A stretch of DNA of 64,000 bases from Clostridiales bacterium (GTDB lineage: Bacteria > Bacillota > Clostridia > Oscillospirales > Oscillospiraceae): contig CP107216.1 in assembly GCA_025757645.1 (NCBI GenBank), positions 743,501 through 807,500 of the forward strand, read 5' to 3'. Below, piece by piece: positions 35,125 to 42,632 of the stretch. Each line of letters opens with the position of its first letter. The first letter of the stretch is position 1. The translations under genes and the position numbers were made by a program. The notes beneath the pieces are model-generated. The model ran no database searches, had not been told where the DNA came from, and saw only the letters and a list, made by a program, of their open reading frames with translations.

Positions 35125-35218
35125 GATGCCTTCCCCTCAAGGGGGAGGCATCGCCAGAGGGCGATGCAGGATTTCATCCGAGGCGGGCCTTGTCCCCTCG
35201 GGCTTCCCCGCGGCTCAA
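35125..35218 (+). repeat. Intergenic repeat family B, copy 2, with adjoining hairpins
   Basis: GATGCCTTCCCCT and AGGGGGAGGCATC (35125-35152) form a hairpin, followed by GCATCGCC/GGCGATGC-type pairing. Then 35170-35218 matches the reverse complement of 8281-8330 over about 45 bases. A related stem CAAGCCTTCCCCT/GAGAAGGCTTG is at 53540-53568. Confidence 0.75.
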
Positions 35219-35281
35219 ATATTTCAAAACCGTCGATCATTCGCGCCGCAAGGGGGAAGGCAAAAGGTGCGCAGCGGCACG

Positions 35282-35310
35282 AAAGCCCTCCCGATTTGGG
35301 AGGGCTTTGC
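35282..35310. terminator. Terminator hairpin after yigZ
   Basis: AAAGCCCTCCC (35282-35292) and GGGAGGGCTTT (35298-35308) form an 11-bp stem. The T-run is short, so efficiency is uncertain. Confidence 0.65.
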
Positions 35311-35369
35311 GATACTTATATACGCCTATACTCCGGCGTGCGGCGCGCACAGGTATTGTGCACACGCGC

Positions 35370-36008
35370 TCACAAGCCCGCGCCGGCGAGGGGGACGGCG
35401 CGCTCCGTCTCGCCGACGGGGCGCACGGCGCAGCGGCCGGCGGTCAGGTCGCGCACCTGCGCGGCAAAGGCCTCGCCGGCTTCCTCCGGCAGCAGGGCGC
35501 AGACCGTCACGGCGGCGGCATACTGCGTCTCCTGCACGACGCCGCCGAGCGCGGCGACGGCCGCGCGCACCGGCTCATAGAGCGCGTAGGGCGTGCTGAC
35601 CTCGCAGGCGAGCCAGCGGCGCACCTCCGAGATGCCGGCGTCGGCGAGGGCATCGGCCGCGGCGGCGGTATATGCCCGCAGCAGGCCGCCCGTGCCGAGC
35701 AGCACGCCGCCGAAGTAGCGCGTGACGACGCAGACAACGTTCGTCACACCCGCGCGGCGGAACACCTCCAGCATTGGGATGCCGGCCGTGCCCTGCGGCT
35801 CGCCGTCGTCGGAGTAGCGTTCGGTGCCGTCGCGCAGCAGGTAGCACCAGCAGTTGTGCCGCGCGTCGTGATACTGCTTTTTGCACGCGGCGATGATTGT
35901 ACGCGCCTCGTCCTCGGAGCCGACCGGCCGCACGAGGCCCAGAAAGCGCGAGCGTTTGTCCACGTACTCCGACGCGCCGGATTTCGTGGGAATGCGGTAG
36001 CTGTCCAT
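35370..36008 (-). CDS. YigZ/IMPACT family protein
   Basis: This 212-residue protein has the IMPACT N-terminal domain (ribosomal S5 domain 2-like fold) with the conserved SRFLG, HNCWCYLL, SDDGEPQGTAG and VVTRYFGG motifs, and a C-terminal ferredoxin-like DUF1949 domain. The bacterial function is unsettled; the eukaryotic homologue regulates the GCN2 kinase through GCN1. The ATG at 36008 has AGGAGGGG upstream and follows the hflX stop codon by one base, so the two are coupled. Confidence 0.92.
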   Translation of the reverse strand: MDSYRIPTKSGASEYVDKRSRFLGLVRPVGSEDEARTIIAACKKQYHDARHNCWCYLLRDGTERYSDDGEPQGTAGIPMLEVFRRAGVTNVVCVVTRYFGGVLLGTGGLLRAYTAAAADALADAGISEVRRWLACEVSTPYALYEPVRAAVAALGGVVQETQYAAAVTVCALLPEEAGEAFAAQVRDLTAGRCAVRPVGETERAVPLAGAGL

Positions 36009-36009
36009 A

Positions 36010-37290
36010 TTACCCCTCCTCGCCCGCGATGACGAACGGCTCGAACCGCGTCCACTGCTCCGGGTGGATGATGACCTCGAGCGCGATGCCGTCGTCGCGG
36101 TAGTCGGTGTGCAGCACGGCACAGTCGCGGTGCAGCGTTTCGAGCAGCGCGCCCTGCGCATACGGCAGCAGCAGCGTCACATGGTGGTCGGCCCGGCCGA
36201 GGATGGCGCGCACGCACTCGGTCAGCTCTGCCGCACCCTCACCGCTGCGGGCCGAGATGCACACGATGTTTTCCCCGTGCGGCAGGATGCCGAGATAGGC
36301 ATCGCACTTATTGAACACGCGGATGCACGGCGTCTGCGCCGCGCCAAGCTGGTCGATGAGCCGGTCGACGACCTCCGCCTGCGCCTCCCACTCGGGGTTC
36401 GAGAGGTCGATCACGTGCAGGAGCACGTCGGCATACGTCAGCTCCTCGAGCGTGGCCTTGAACGCCTCGACCAGGTGCGTCGGCAGCTTGCGGATGAAGC
36501 CGACCGTGTCCGAGAGCAGCACCTCCTGCGCGGCGTCGATGCGCCAGCGGCGGGTCGTGGTGTCGAGCGTGTCGAACAGGCGGTCGTTGGCCGGGATGTC
36601 CGACCCCGTCAGGCAGTTGAGCAGTGTGGATTTTCCGGCGTTCGTGTAGCCGACGAGGGCCACGACCGGCAGGGCGTTTTTCTCGCGGCGGCGGCGCTGC
36701 GTGCGGCGGATCTTGCGCACGTCCTCGAGTTCGGCCTGCAGCTTCTGGATCTTGCGGCGGATGTGGCGGCGGTCGGTCTCAAGCTGCGTTTCGCCCGGGC
36801 CGCGCGTGCCGATCGGCGACGAGCCGCCGGAGGCCGTCTGCCGTACGAGGTGCGTCCACATACCGGTCAGGCGCGGCAGAAGGTACTGGTACTGCGCCAG
36901 CTCCACCTGCAGCTGGCCCTCGCGCGTCTGGGCGCGCTGGGCGAAGATGTCGAGGATCAGGCCCGAGCGGTCGAGCACGCGCACGCCGAGTTCCTCCTCC
37001 AGCACGCGCATCTGCGACGGGGAGAGCTCATTGTCAAACACCGCGAGGTCGCAGTCGTTGGCGACGATGCGTTCGTGCAGCTCCGCCACCTTGCCCTCGC
37101 CGAGGAAGGTGCGCGGGTCGGGCGTGGGCTTATTCTGCAGCAGCGTCACGACGGGCTGGCCGCCGGCTGTCTCCACGAGCGCGGCCAGCTCGGCAAGGGA
37201 AATGTCCGTTGAGCGCTCGCGTTCGTCCATGCTCGCCGCGGCGAGACCAGCCAGCGCGGCGCGTTCGATCTTCTGTTTGGTAGATTGCAT
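36010..37290 (-). CDS. hflX: GTPase HflX
   Basis: HflX is a ribosome-associated GTPase that splits stalled or stressed 70S ribosomes. The 426-residue protein has the N-terminal HflX domain (about 25-160, with the DNELSPSQMRNLE-like segment), a coiled-coil linker (GPGETQLETDRR), then the G domain with GYTNAGKST (G1), the switch DTVGFIRKLP (G3) and NKCD (G4). I chose the ATG at 37290 with AAGGA eight bases upstream; another ATG three codons earlier overlaps that site. Coupled to yigZ. Confidence 0.95.
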   Translation of the reverse strand: MQSTKQKIERAALAGLAAASMDERERSTDISLAELAALVETAGGQPVVTLLQNKPTPDPRTFLGEGKVAELHERIVANDCDLAVFDNELSPSQMRVLEEELGVRVLDRSGLILDIFAQRAQTREGQLQVELAQYQYLLPRLTGMWTHLVRQTASGGSSPIGTRGPGETQLETDRRHIRRKIQKLQAELEDVRKIRRTQRRRREKNALPVVALVGYTNAGKSTLLNCLTGSDIPANDRLFDTLDTTTRRWRIDAAQEVLLSDTVGFIRKLPTHLVEAFKATLEELTYADVLLHVIDLSNPEWEAQAEVVDRLIDQLGAAQTPCIRVFNKCDAYLGILPHGENIVCISARSGEGAAELTECVRAILGRADHHVTLLLPYAQGALLETLHRDCAVLHTDYRDDGIALEVIIHPEQWTRFEPFVIAGEEG

Positions 37291-37391
37291 AGGGGTCATC
37301 CTTTGAAATGAATATTTATCGGGTTTGCGGCCGGAAATGCCCGGCGCGGCGGGGCGCTTGTGTCACGGGTACGGTGTGTGTACGTCACGTG

Positions 37392-37434
37392 GCACCGTAC
37401 CATACCGTACAGTACCGTACCGTACCACACCGTG
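37392..37434. repeat. CCGTAC-rich imperfect tandem repeat
   Basis: Four blocks of about ten bases each contain ACCGTAC or CCGTACC, for example CATACCGTAC followed by AGTACCGTAC. Confidence 0.75.
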
Positions 37435-37515
37435 TCTTACCCTGCAGCAGGAACACACGGCAAAGCATATCTTACCCTGTCTCTCTCAAAGAAAGCCAGG
37501 GGGAAAGAAAGCCGC

Positions 37516-37566
37516 TGTGGGAAACCAGCGAAAATGTGGAAAACTATGTGGAAAGATTGTGGAAAA
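37516..37566 (+). repeat. Phased direct repeats of TGTGGAAA
   Basis: TGTGGGAAA at 37516, then TGTGGAAAA at 37535, TGTGGAAAG at 37547 and TGTGGAAAA at 37558, so the last three are 12 and 11 bases apart. Each is one or two bases from a DnaA box read as TGTGGATAA. Confidence 0.7.
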
Positions 37567-37652
37567 CTAGAATTATGCAAAATCAGCAATTCTCGCTTGA
37601 CAAGTAATGCAAAAGCATACTAGACTGGAAGTGGGGCAAACGACCGGCCTGC

Positions 37653-38597
37653 TCACGACGAGGGCAGCGGCTCGGCCGTTTCGGAAGCGTCCGGCAGTGC
37701 CGGCGCGGCGAAGCGCTGCACGCCCCAGATGCCGACGAGGATGGCGGCCGAGGCCGCGGCGCTGACCCAGCCGAACGGCTCGTGCAGGAGGAGCACTCCG
37801 GCGAGCACGGATACGACGGTCGAGAAGTTGATGAGCGCTGCGGTGCGCGCGACGGGCAGCACCTCCAGCGCCCGGTTGAGCGCGAGGTAGGACAGCACCG
37901 AGGCCACGACGCTCAAAAACACGATGGCGAGCGCAAACGGCGCGTGCGTCATCGGCAGCACGACGGCGCTCAGGTCGTGCCGGTGCTCGAGCACGGACAG
38001 CACCCCGAACGCGGCGGCGTCCATGCCGCAGGTGATGTACGTGCACTCAAAGGCGGTGAAGCTGCCGGAACAGGCGCGGCAGGCCACCATGTAGCCCGCG
38101 CCGGCAAAGACCGTGCCGAGCAGGATGAGAAAGCCGAGAAAGCTGCCCGCGTCGATGCCGGTGGCGTAGACGGCCAGCACGATCACCCCCGCGACGGAGA
38201 GGACCGAGAACACGACCTGCCGCCACGTGGCCTTTTCGTGCAGGAAGATCGCCCCGTAGACGAGCGAGCACAGCGGAATGAGCGCGACCATGACGCCGGA
38301 AAACGACGTGCTCGTGAGCTTGAGGCCATACTGCTCGCAGGGGAAGTAGAGCACGGGCTCGAACAGGCCCGCCAGCAGCACGGGCCAGAGCTTCCGAGAG
38401 CGAAAGCGCACGGGGAAGCGTCCCGTCAGGCGCAGCAGGTTCAGCACCAGGAATGCCAGCGCGAAGCGCCAGAACAGCAGCACGAACGGCGTGCCGTAGT
38501 CCTGCGCGATGCGCGAGGCGAGGAACGTGAAGCCCCAGATGAAATACGTGAACGCGGCGAGCCAGAACGCGCCCGCCGCCGAGAGGGTGCGGTGCAA
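37653..38597 (-). CDS. EamA/DMT family transporter
   Basis: This 314-residue protein has ten predicted membrane helices in two EamA repeats (for example FTYFIWGFTFLASRIA in the first and the SYLALNRALEVLPVARTA signature in the second). Drug/metabolite transporters export amino acids, metabolites or drugs; the substrate cannot be told. No ATG is available at the N-terminus. A TTG at 38597 with AGAAGG about ten bases upstream is the likely start. It follows the MBL-fold gene by five bases in an operon. Confidence 0.88.
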   Translation of the reverse strand: MHRTLSAAGAFWLAAFTYFIWGFTFLASRIAQDYGTPFVLLFWRFALAFLVLNLLRLTGRFPVRFRSRKLWPVLLAGLFEPVLYFPCEQYGLKLTSTSFSGVMVALIPLCSLVYGAIFLHEKATWRQVVFSVLSVAGVIVLAVYATGIDAGSFLGFLILLGTVFAGAGYMVACRACSGSFTAFECTYITCGMDAAAFGVLSVLEHRHDLSAVVLPMTHAPFALAIVFLSVVASVLSYLALNRALEVLPVARTAALINFSTVVSVLAGVLLLHEPFGWVSAAASAAILVGIWGVQRFAAPALPDASETAEPLPSS

Positions 38598-38602
38598 GGG
38601 GA

Positions 38603-39535
38603 TCAGCCTTCTTTCTCGGTGGTGAAGGTGAGGTCGACCCCATCGGAGCGGCAGACGATCGTGCCGTTAAGGTCCGTGCGGTAGACGGTCACGTCCGCGT
38701 CGCGCAGGCGGCTGAGCGTGTCGTCGTGCGGGTGGCCGTACTCATTGTCCGCGCCGCAGCTGATGACGGCGTACTTCGGCTGCGCCTCGTACAGCAGGCG
38801 GTAGCCCGTGGAGGTGCGGCTGCCGTGGTGGCCGGCCTTGATGACGTCGCAGCGGACGTCCTCGCCCGCGTCAAGCACGTCCGTCTCGCTCTCGTACTCG
38901 GCGTCGCCGGTGAAGAGGAAGGCGTTGCTGCCGTAGTCCACGCGCAGGATGAGGCTCTGGTTATTGATGTCGCTGTAGTGCTTTTGCGGGCCGAGGACGG
39001 TCACGGTCGCGCTGCCGAGGGAGAACGTGTCGCCCACGTTCGGCACGGTGATGGCGAGGTTTGCCGTTTCGGCCGCGCGCATGACGCGCTGGAACGCGCC
39101 GTTGCTGCTCGAGGTGACGGAGCTGTAGAGCGTGCGCACCGGGAAGGCCGCGATGACGGCCTTCATGCCGCCGCAGTGGTCGGCGTGCGCGTGCGTGCAG
39201 ACGAGGTAGTCGATGGCCGTCACGCCGTGCTGCTTGAGGTAGGCCGTGATCTTGTTGGCCTGGTTGCCCTCGGCCGCGTCGATGAGCATGACCTGCCCGT
39301 CGCACTGCAGCAGCGTACAGTCGCCCTGGCCGACGTCGAGATACGTCACGGTCAGCCCGTCGCCGGGCATGGCCGTCGCGGTGACGCCGGGCGCAGCCGT
39401 GGCGCTCGGGTCGGCGGCTGCGTGGTCGCGGCCGTAGCCGAACCACGTGGCGAGGACCGCGATGATGAGCGCGAGCACGATGGTGATCAGATGATTTTTG
39501 GCCTGCGAATTGCGGCCGCGAGTGGGTTGGGCCAT
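38603..39535 (-). CDS. Membrane-anchored MBL-fold hydrolase (ComEC/Rec2 C-terminal-like)
   Basis: This 310-residue protein has an N-terminal membrane anchor (about 15-36) followed by an extracellular metallo-beta-lactamase fold with THAHADHCGG, LFTGDAE and AGHHGS motifs that bind two metal ions. It matches the stand-alone hydrolase related to the C-terminal domain of the DNA-uptake protein ComEC. Such proteins may be extracellular nucleases or phosphodiesterases; the sequence does not settle this. It is the first gene of a pair with the EamA transporter. No other competence gene is near. Confidence 0.87.
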   Translation of the reverse strand: MAQPTRGRNSQAKNHLITIVLALIIAVLATWFGYGRDHAAADPSATAAPGVTATAMPGDGLTVTYLDVGQGDCTLLQCDGQVMLIDAAEGNQANKITAYLKQHGVTAIDYLVCTHAHADHCGGMKAVIAAFPVRTLYSSVTSSSNGAFQRVMRAAETANLAITVPNVGDTFSLGSATVTVLGPQKHYSDINNQSLILRVDYGSNAFLFTGDAEYESETDVLDAGEDVRCDVIKAGHHGSRTSTGYRLLYEAQPKYAVISCGADNEYGHPHDDTLSRLRDADVTVYRTDLNGTIVCRSDGVDLTFTTEKEG

Positions 39536-39578
39536 GGGTCACATCTCCTGTTTGATGATAAAAGCGTGGGGGTGTCGG

Positions 39579-39634
39579 CAACCCCTCCGTCACGGCGCAA
39601 AGCGCCGCGCCACCTCCCCTTGCACAGGGGAGGC
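39579..39634. repeat. Intergenic repeat family A, right half only
   Basis: CAACCCCTCCGTCA and the terminal CTCCCCTTGCACAGGGGAG hairpin match the right half of the elements at 23317-23466 and 60568-60716. The middle is replaced by a CGGCGCAAAGCGCCG hairpin. Confidence 0.8.
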
Positions 39635-39756
39635 CAGGACTGCGCGCACCTGCGGCGGCGTGCGTTGTGCTCTGACTGCATACCGCCACCTCCGCTCCGA
39701 ACCGGCGTGCCCCCCGTTTCCTGCGCTGGGAATGCCCGCGTCGGGCGGGGAACGCA

Positions 39757-39790
39757 AAAATGTCTGCGTAAGCGAATACGCAGACATTTT
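39757..39790. terminator. Terminator of the ATP synthase operon
   Basis: AAAATGTCTGCGTA and TACGCAGACATTTT form a perfect 14-bp stem with a 6-base loop and T-runs in both directions, 75 bases after atpC. Confidence 0.88.
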
Positions 39791-39865
39791 CTCATATCCC
39801 AGGTGAAATTGCAACCCCGCGGCTGTCCGCTGCATGGGACAGTGCGGGGGCTTCCGGCCGGGTTT

Positions 39866-40282
39866 TTATCCGTTTTCGCGCCAGAGTTTTACCGCGCGGA
39901 TGCGCGCGTGGGCACGCGCGCGGGCCGCCTCGGCCGTGGAGACGTTCATCTCCATGCCGCGCACCTCCAGATCCGACTCGGCCCGGCGCAGCGCCGCCTC
40001 GGCGCGGGGCAGGTCAATGTCCGGCGCGGGCTCGGCCGTGCGGGCGAGCACGGTCACGGTGTTGGTGGCGACGTTCACCGTGCCGGGGCTCACGGCGCAG
40101 TAGTGCTCCGCGCCGCCGGAAGTATAGCGCACGACGCCGCTCACGAGCGCGCCGAGCAGCGGCGCGTGGCCCGGCAGGATGCCGGCCTCCCCGTCGGCGA
40201 GGGGGAGCGTGACCTGTTGGGCCTGCGTGTCCACGGCCGCGCCGCCGGCCGTGACGATCTCCAGATGCAGTGTGTCCGCCAT
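39866..40282 (-). CDS. atpC: F1F0 ATP synthase epsilon subunit
   Basis: The central-stalk epsilon subunit, 138 residues. The N-terminal beta-sandwich shows the family's ADGEAGILPGHAPLLGAL motif, and the C-terminal two-helix arm ends in an Ala/Arg-rich helix. The ATG at 40282 has a GAGG site. Last gene of the operon, eight bases after atpD. Confidence 0.94.
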   Translation of the reverse strand: MADTLHLEIVTAGGAAVDTQAQQVTLPLADGEAGILPGHAPLLGALVSGVVRYTSGGAEHYCAVSPGTVNVATNTVTVLARTAEPAPDIDLPRAEAALRRAESDLEVRGMEMNVSTAEAARARAHARIRAVKLWRENG

Positions 40283-40290
40283 GGCGCACC

Positions 40291-41679
40291 TCACTGCAGC
40301 GCGTCGCGCTTGCGCAGCACGTCGTCGATCGAGCCGCAGAACAAAAACGCCTGCTCGGGAATGTCGTCGCACTCGCCGCCGAGGATGGCCTCGAAGCCGC
40401 GGATGGTCTCGTCGAGCGGGACGTACTTGCCGGCCATGCCCGTGAAGTTTTCCGCCACGTGGAACGGCTGCGACAAAAAGCGCTGGATGCGCCGCGCGCG
40501 GTTGACGGCGGCCTTGTCCTCCACGCTCAGCTCGTCCATGCCGAGCACGGCGATGATGTCCTGCAGGTCCTTATACTTTTGCAGCACGCGCTGCACGGCG
40601 CGCGCGGTGTCATAGTGCCGGCGGCCGAGAATGTCCGGCTCGAGGATGCGCGAGGTCGAGCCGAGCGGATCGACGGCCGGGTAGATGCCCAGCTCCGAGA
40701 TGCTGCGGTCGAGCACGGTCGTGGCGTCGAGGTGGGCAAAGGTCGTGGCCGGGGCAGGGTCGGTCAGGTCGTCGGCGGGGACGTAGATCGCCTGCACGCT
40801 CGTGACCGAGCCGTTGCGCGTGGAGGTGATGCGCTCCTGCAGCTTGCCCATCTCGGTGGCGAGCGTGGGCTGATAGCCGACGGCGGAGGGCATGCGCCCG
40901 AGCAGGGCCGACACCTCGCTGCCCGCCTGCGTGAAGCGGAAGATGTTGTCGATGAACAGCAGCACATCCTGCCCGGACTCGTCGCGGAAGTTTTCCGCGA
41001 TCGTCAGGCCCGAGAGCGGCACACGCAGACGCGCGCCGGGCGGCTCGTTCATCTGGCCGAAGACGAGCGCCGTCTTGCTGATGACGCCGGATTCGTTCAT
41101 CTCGTTCCAGAGGTCGTTGCCCTCGCGCGAGCGCTCGCCCACGCCGGCAAAGACGGAGTAGCCGCCGTGCTCGTAGGCGATGTTGCGGATCAGCTCCATG
41201 ATGAGCACGGTCTTGCCGACGCCTGCGCCGCCGAACAGACCGATCTTGCCGCCCTTGGCATAGGGCGCGAGCAGGTCGACGACCTTGATGCCGGTCTCGA
41301 GCAGTTCGGTCGCGGGGGCGATGTCCGTGAAGGCCGGGGCCTCGCGGTGGATGGGCAGATATTCCGTGGCGTTGACGGGGCCTTTGCCGTCGATCGGCTC
41401 GCCGATGACGTTGAACATGCGGCCGAGCGTCGCCTCGCCGACGGGCATTTTCACGCTCGTGCCGGTGTCCACGGCGACGCAGCCGCGCTGCAGCCCGTCG
41501 GTGGAAAAGAGCGAGATGCAGCGCACCGCATTGTCGCCGAGCTGCTGCACCGCCTCCATGACGATGCGGCGCTGGCCGGCGTGCACCTCGATGGCGTTGT
41601 TGATCTCCGGCAGCTTTCCGGCCGGGAACTGCACGTCCACCACCGGGCCGATGACCCTTTTGACGATACCGTTTTCCAT
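40291..41679 (-). CDS. atpD: F1F0 ATP synthase beta subunit
   Basis: The catalytic subunit, 462 residues. It has the Walker A loop GGAGVGKTVL, the VFAGVGERSREGNDL segment with the catalytic Glu, the Walker B strand DVLLFIDNIFR, and the invariant SALLGRMPSAVGYQPTLATEM stretch. All catalytic residues I can place are present. It works with the alpha part of the fused 748-residue protein. Confidence 0.97.
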   Translation of the reverse strand: MENGIVKRVIGPVVDVQFPAGKLPEINNAIEVHAGQRRIVMEAVQQLGDNAVRCISLFSTDGLQRGCVAVDTGTSVKMPVGEATLGRMFNVIGEPIDGKGPVNATEYLPIHREAPAFTDIAPATELLETGIKVVDLLAPYAKGGKIGLFGGAGVGKTVLIMELIRNIAYEHGGYSVFAGVGERSREGNDLWNEMNESGVISKTALVFGQMNEPPGARLRVPLSGLTIAENFRDESGQDVLLFIDNIFRFTQAGSEVSALLGRMPSAVGYQPTLATEMGKLQERITSTRNGSVTSVQAIYVPADDLTDPAPATTFAHLDATTVLDRSISELGIYPAVDPLGSTSRILEPDILGRRHYDTARAVQRVLQKYKDLQDIIAVLGMDELSVEDKAAVNRARRIQRFLSQPFHVAENFTGMAGKYVPLDETIRGFEAILGGECDDIPEQAFLFCGSIDDVLRKRDALQ

Positions 41680-41719
41680 ACGTTCTCCCTTCGTGGGACG
41701 CGGCGCTGCCGCCGCGGTG

Positions 41720-42592
41720 TTAGTCCGATTTGTCCGATTTTTTCAGCGCGGCGCTGCCGCCGACGATCTCGGAGATCTCCGTCGTGATCGCGGCCTGACG
41801 CGCGCGGTTGAACTCCAGATTCAGGTCCTCGATGAGCTCCGCCGTCGAGTCCGTGGCGGCGGTCATCGCGGTCATGCGCGCGGCGTGCTCGCCCACGCGG
41901 GCCTCGAGCATCACGGCGTAGACCGTGTTGTTCAGGTACAGCTCGAGCACGTTGTCGAGCACGGTCTGCGCGTCCGGCACGAACAGATAGTTGTTGTTCG
42001 CGGCGGGCGCGTCGGCCTCCGGCGCGGCGGGCAGCAGCTGCCGGTGCGTCGGCGTCTGGTGCAGCACGGAGTCAAAGTGCTGGTAGACGAGGTGGATCTC
42101 GTCCGCCTCGCCGGTGCGGTAGAGGTTTTTGAGTTCCTCGGCGATCTCGAGCGCCTCGGCCATGGTGGGCGTGTCGCTCAGGTCGGAGAAGATCTGCCGC
42201 ACGGGCAGGTCGGTGCCCGCGAGCACGTCGCGCCCCCAGCGGCCGCACACGATCACGGAGCAGGGGCGCGCCTCGGCGCGCACGAGCCCCTCGAGGTGGC
42301 GCAGCAGCAGCTGGTTATACGCTCCGCACAGCCCGCGGTTGCCCCAGAAGACCACGTAGCACACGCGGCCGACGTGCCGCCGGGGCGTGAGATACGGGTG
42401 CTCAAAGTTCGCGTCGCCGGCGAGCAGGGCGTTGAGCACGGCCTGACTCTTGTCCGCGAACAGGCGCACGCCCGCAAGGCTCGTCTGCGTCTTGCGCAGC
42501 TTCGACACCGCGATCATCTTCATCGTGCGGGTGATCTGCTGCGTGCTGTTCACGCTGCGGATGCGCGCGCGGATCTTATGCAGGTTCGTCAA
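41720..42592 (-). CDS. atpG: F1F0 ATP synthase gamma subunit
   Basis: The rotor shaft, 290 residues, with the N-terminal helix RIRSVNSTQQITRTMKMIA and the C-terminal helix AMTAATDSTAELIEDLNLEFNRARQAAITTEI split in the usual way across the central Rossmann-like domain. The family's GLCGAYN motif is present. Translation probably begins at TTG 42592, ten bases after AAAGGAG. Confidence 0.95.
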   Translation of the reverse strand: MTNLHKIRARIRSVNSTQQITRTMKMIAVSKLRKTQTSLAGVRLFADKSQAVLNALLAGDANFEHPYLTPRRHVGRVCYVVFWGNRGLCGAYNQLLLRHLEGLVRAEARPCSVIVCGRWGRDVLAGTDLPVRQIFSDLSDTPTMAEALEIAEELKNLYRTGEADEIHLVYQHFDSVLHQTPTHRQLLPAAPEADAPAANNNYLFVPDAQTVLDNVLELYLNNTVYAVMLEARVGEHAARMTAMTAATDSTAELIEDLNLEFNRARQAAITTEISEIVGGSAALKKSDKSD

Positions 42593-42632
42593 GGGGCGTC
42601 AACTCCTTTCTGCCGGCGGCGGGGATGATGGT

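Larger units (their letters stand above)
34820..35369. other. Gene-free region of 550 bases with repeat elements
   Basis: The left third is AT-rich with A and T runs and presumably holds the dgt promoter, though I find no clear -35/-10 pair. From 35125 on it holds hairpins and a family B repeat copy, then the yigZ terminator at 35282. I see no supported gene. Confidence 0.65.
37291..37652. other. Gene-free region with short-sequence repeats
   Basis: It holds a CCGTAC-rich low-complexity tract (37392-37434), four TGTGG-type direct repeats (37516-37566), and a plus-strand promoter-like pair TTGACA (37597-37602) / TAGACT (37621-37626) pointing into the 3' end of the EamA gene. The short ORFs here have no ribosome site and look spurious. 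Confidence 0.6.
39536..39865. other. Intergenic region between atpC and the MBL gene
   Basis: It holds a half copy of repeat family A (39579-39634) and the ATP synthase operon terminator (39757-39790). The rest is GC-rich with no supported gene. Confidence 0.65.

Noticed and set aside
35045..35369. tRNA or structural RNA gene in the gap before yigZ
   Set aside because: The hairpins here are repeat-family stems and a terminator; I could not fit a cloverleaf with GTTCRANNC.
37308..37607. Short plus-strand ORFs between hflX and the EamA gene
   Set aside because: No ribosome site, they pass through low-complexity repeats, and the composition is unlike the coding genes.
37597..37626. Plus-strand promoter (TTGACA/TAGACT) facing the EamA gene
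   Set aside because: The spacer is 18 bases with a weak -10 and no plus-strand gene follows, so it is noted in the region entry only and not called a promoter.
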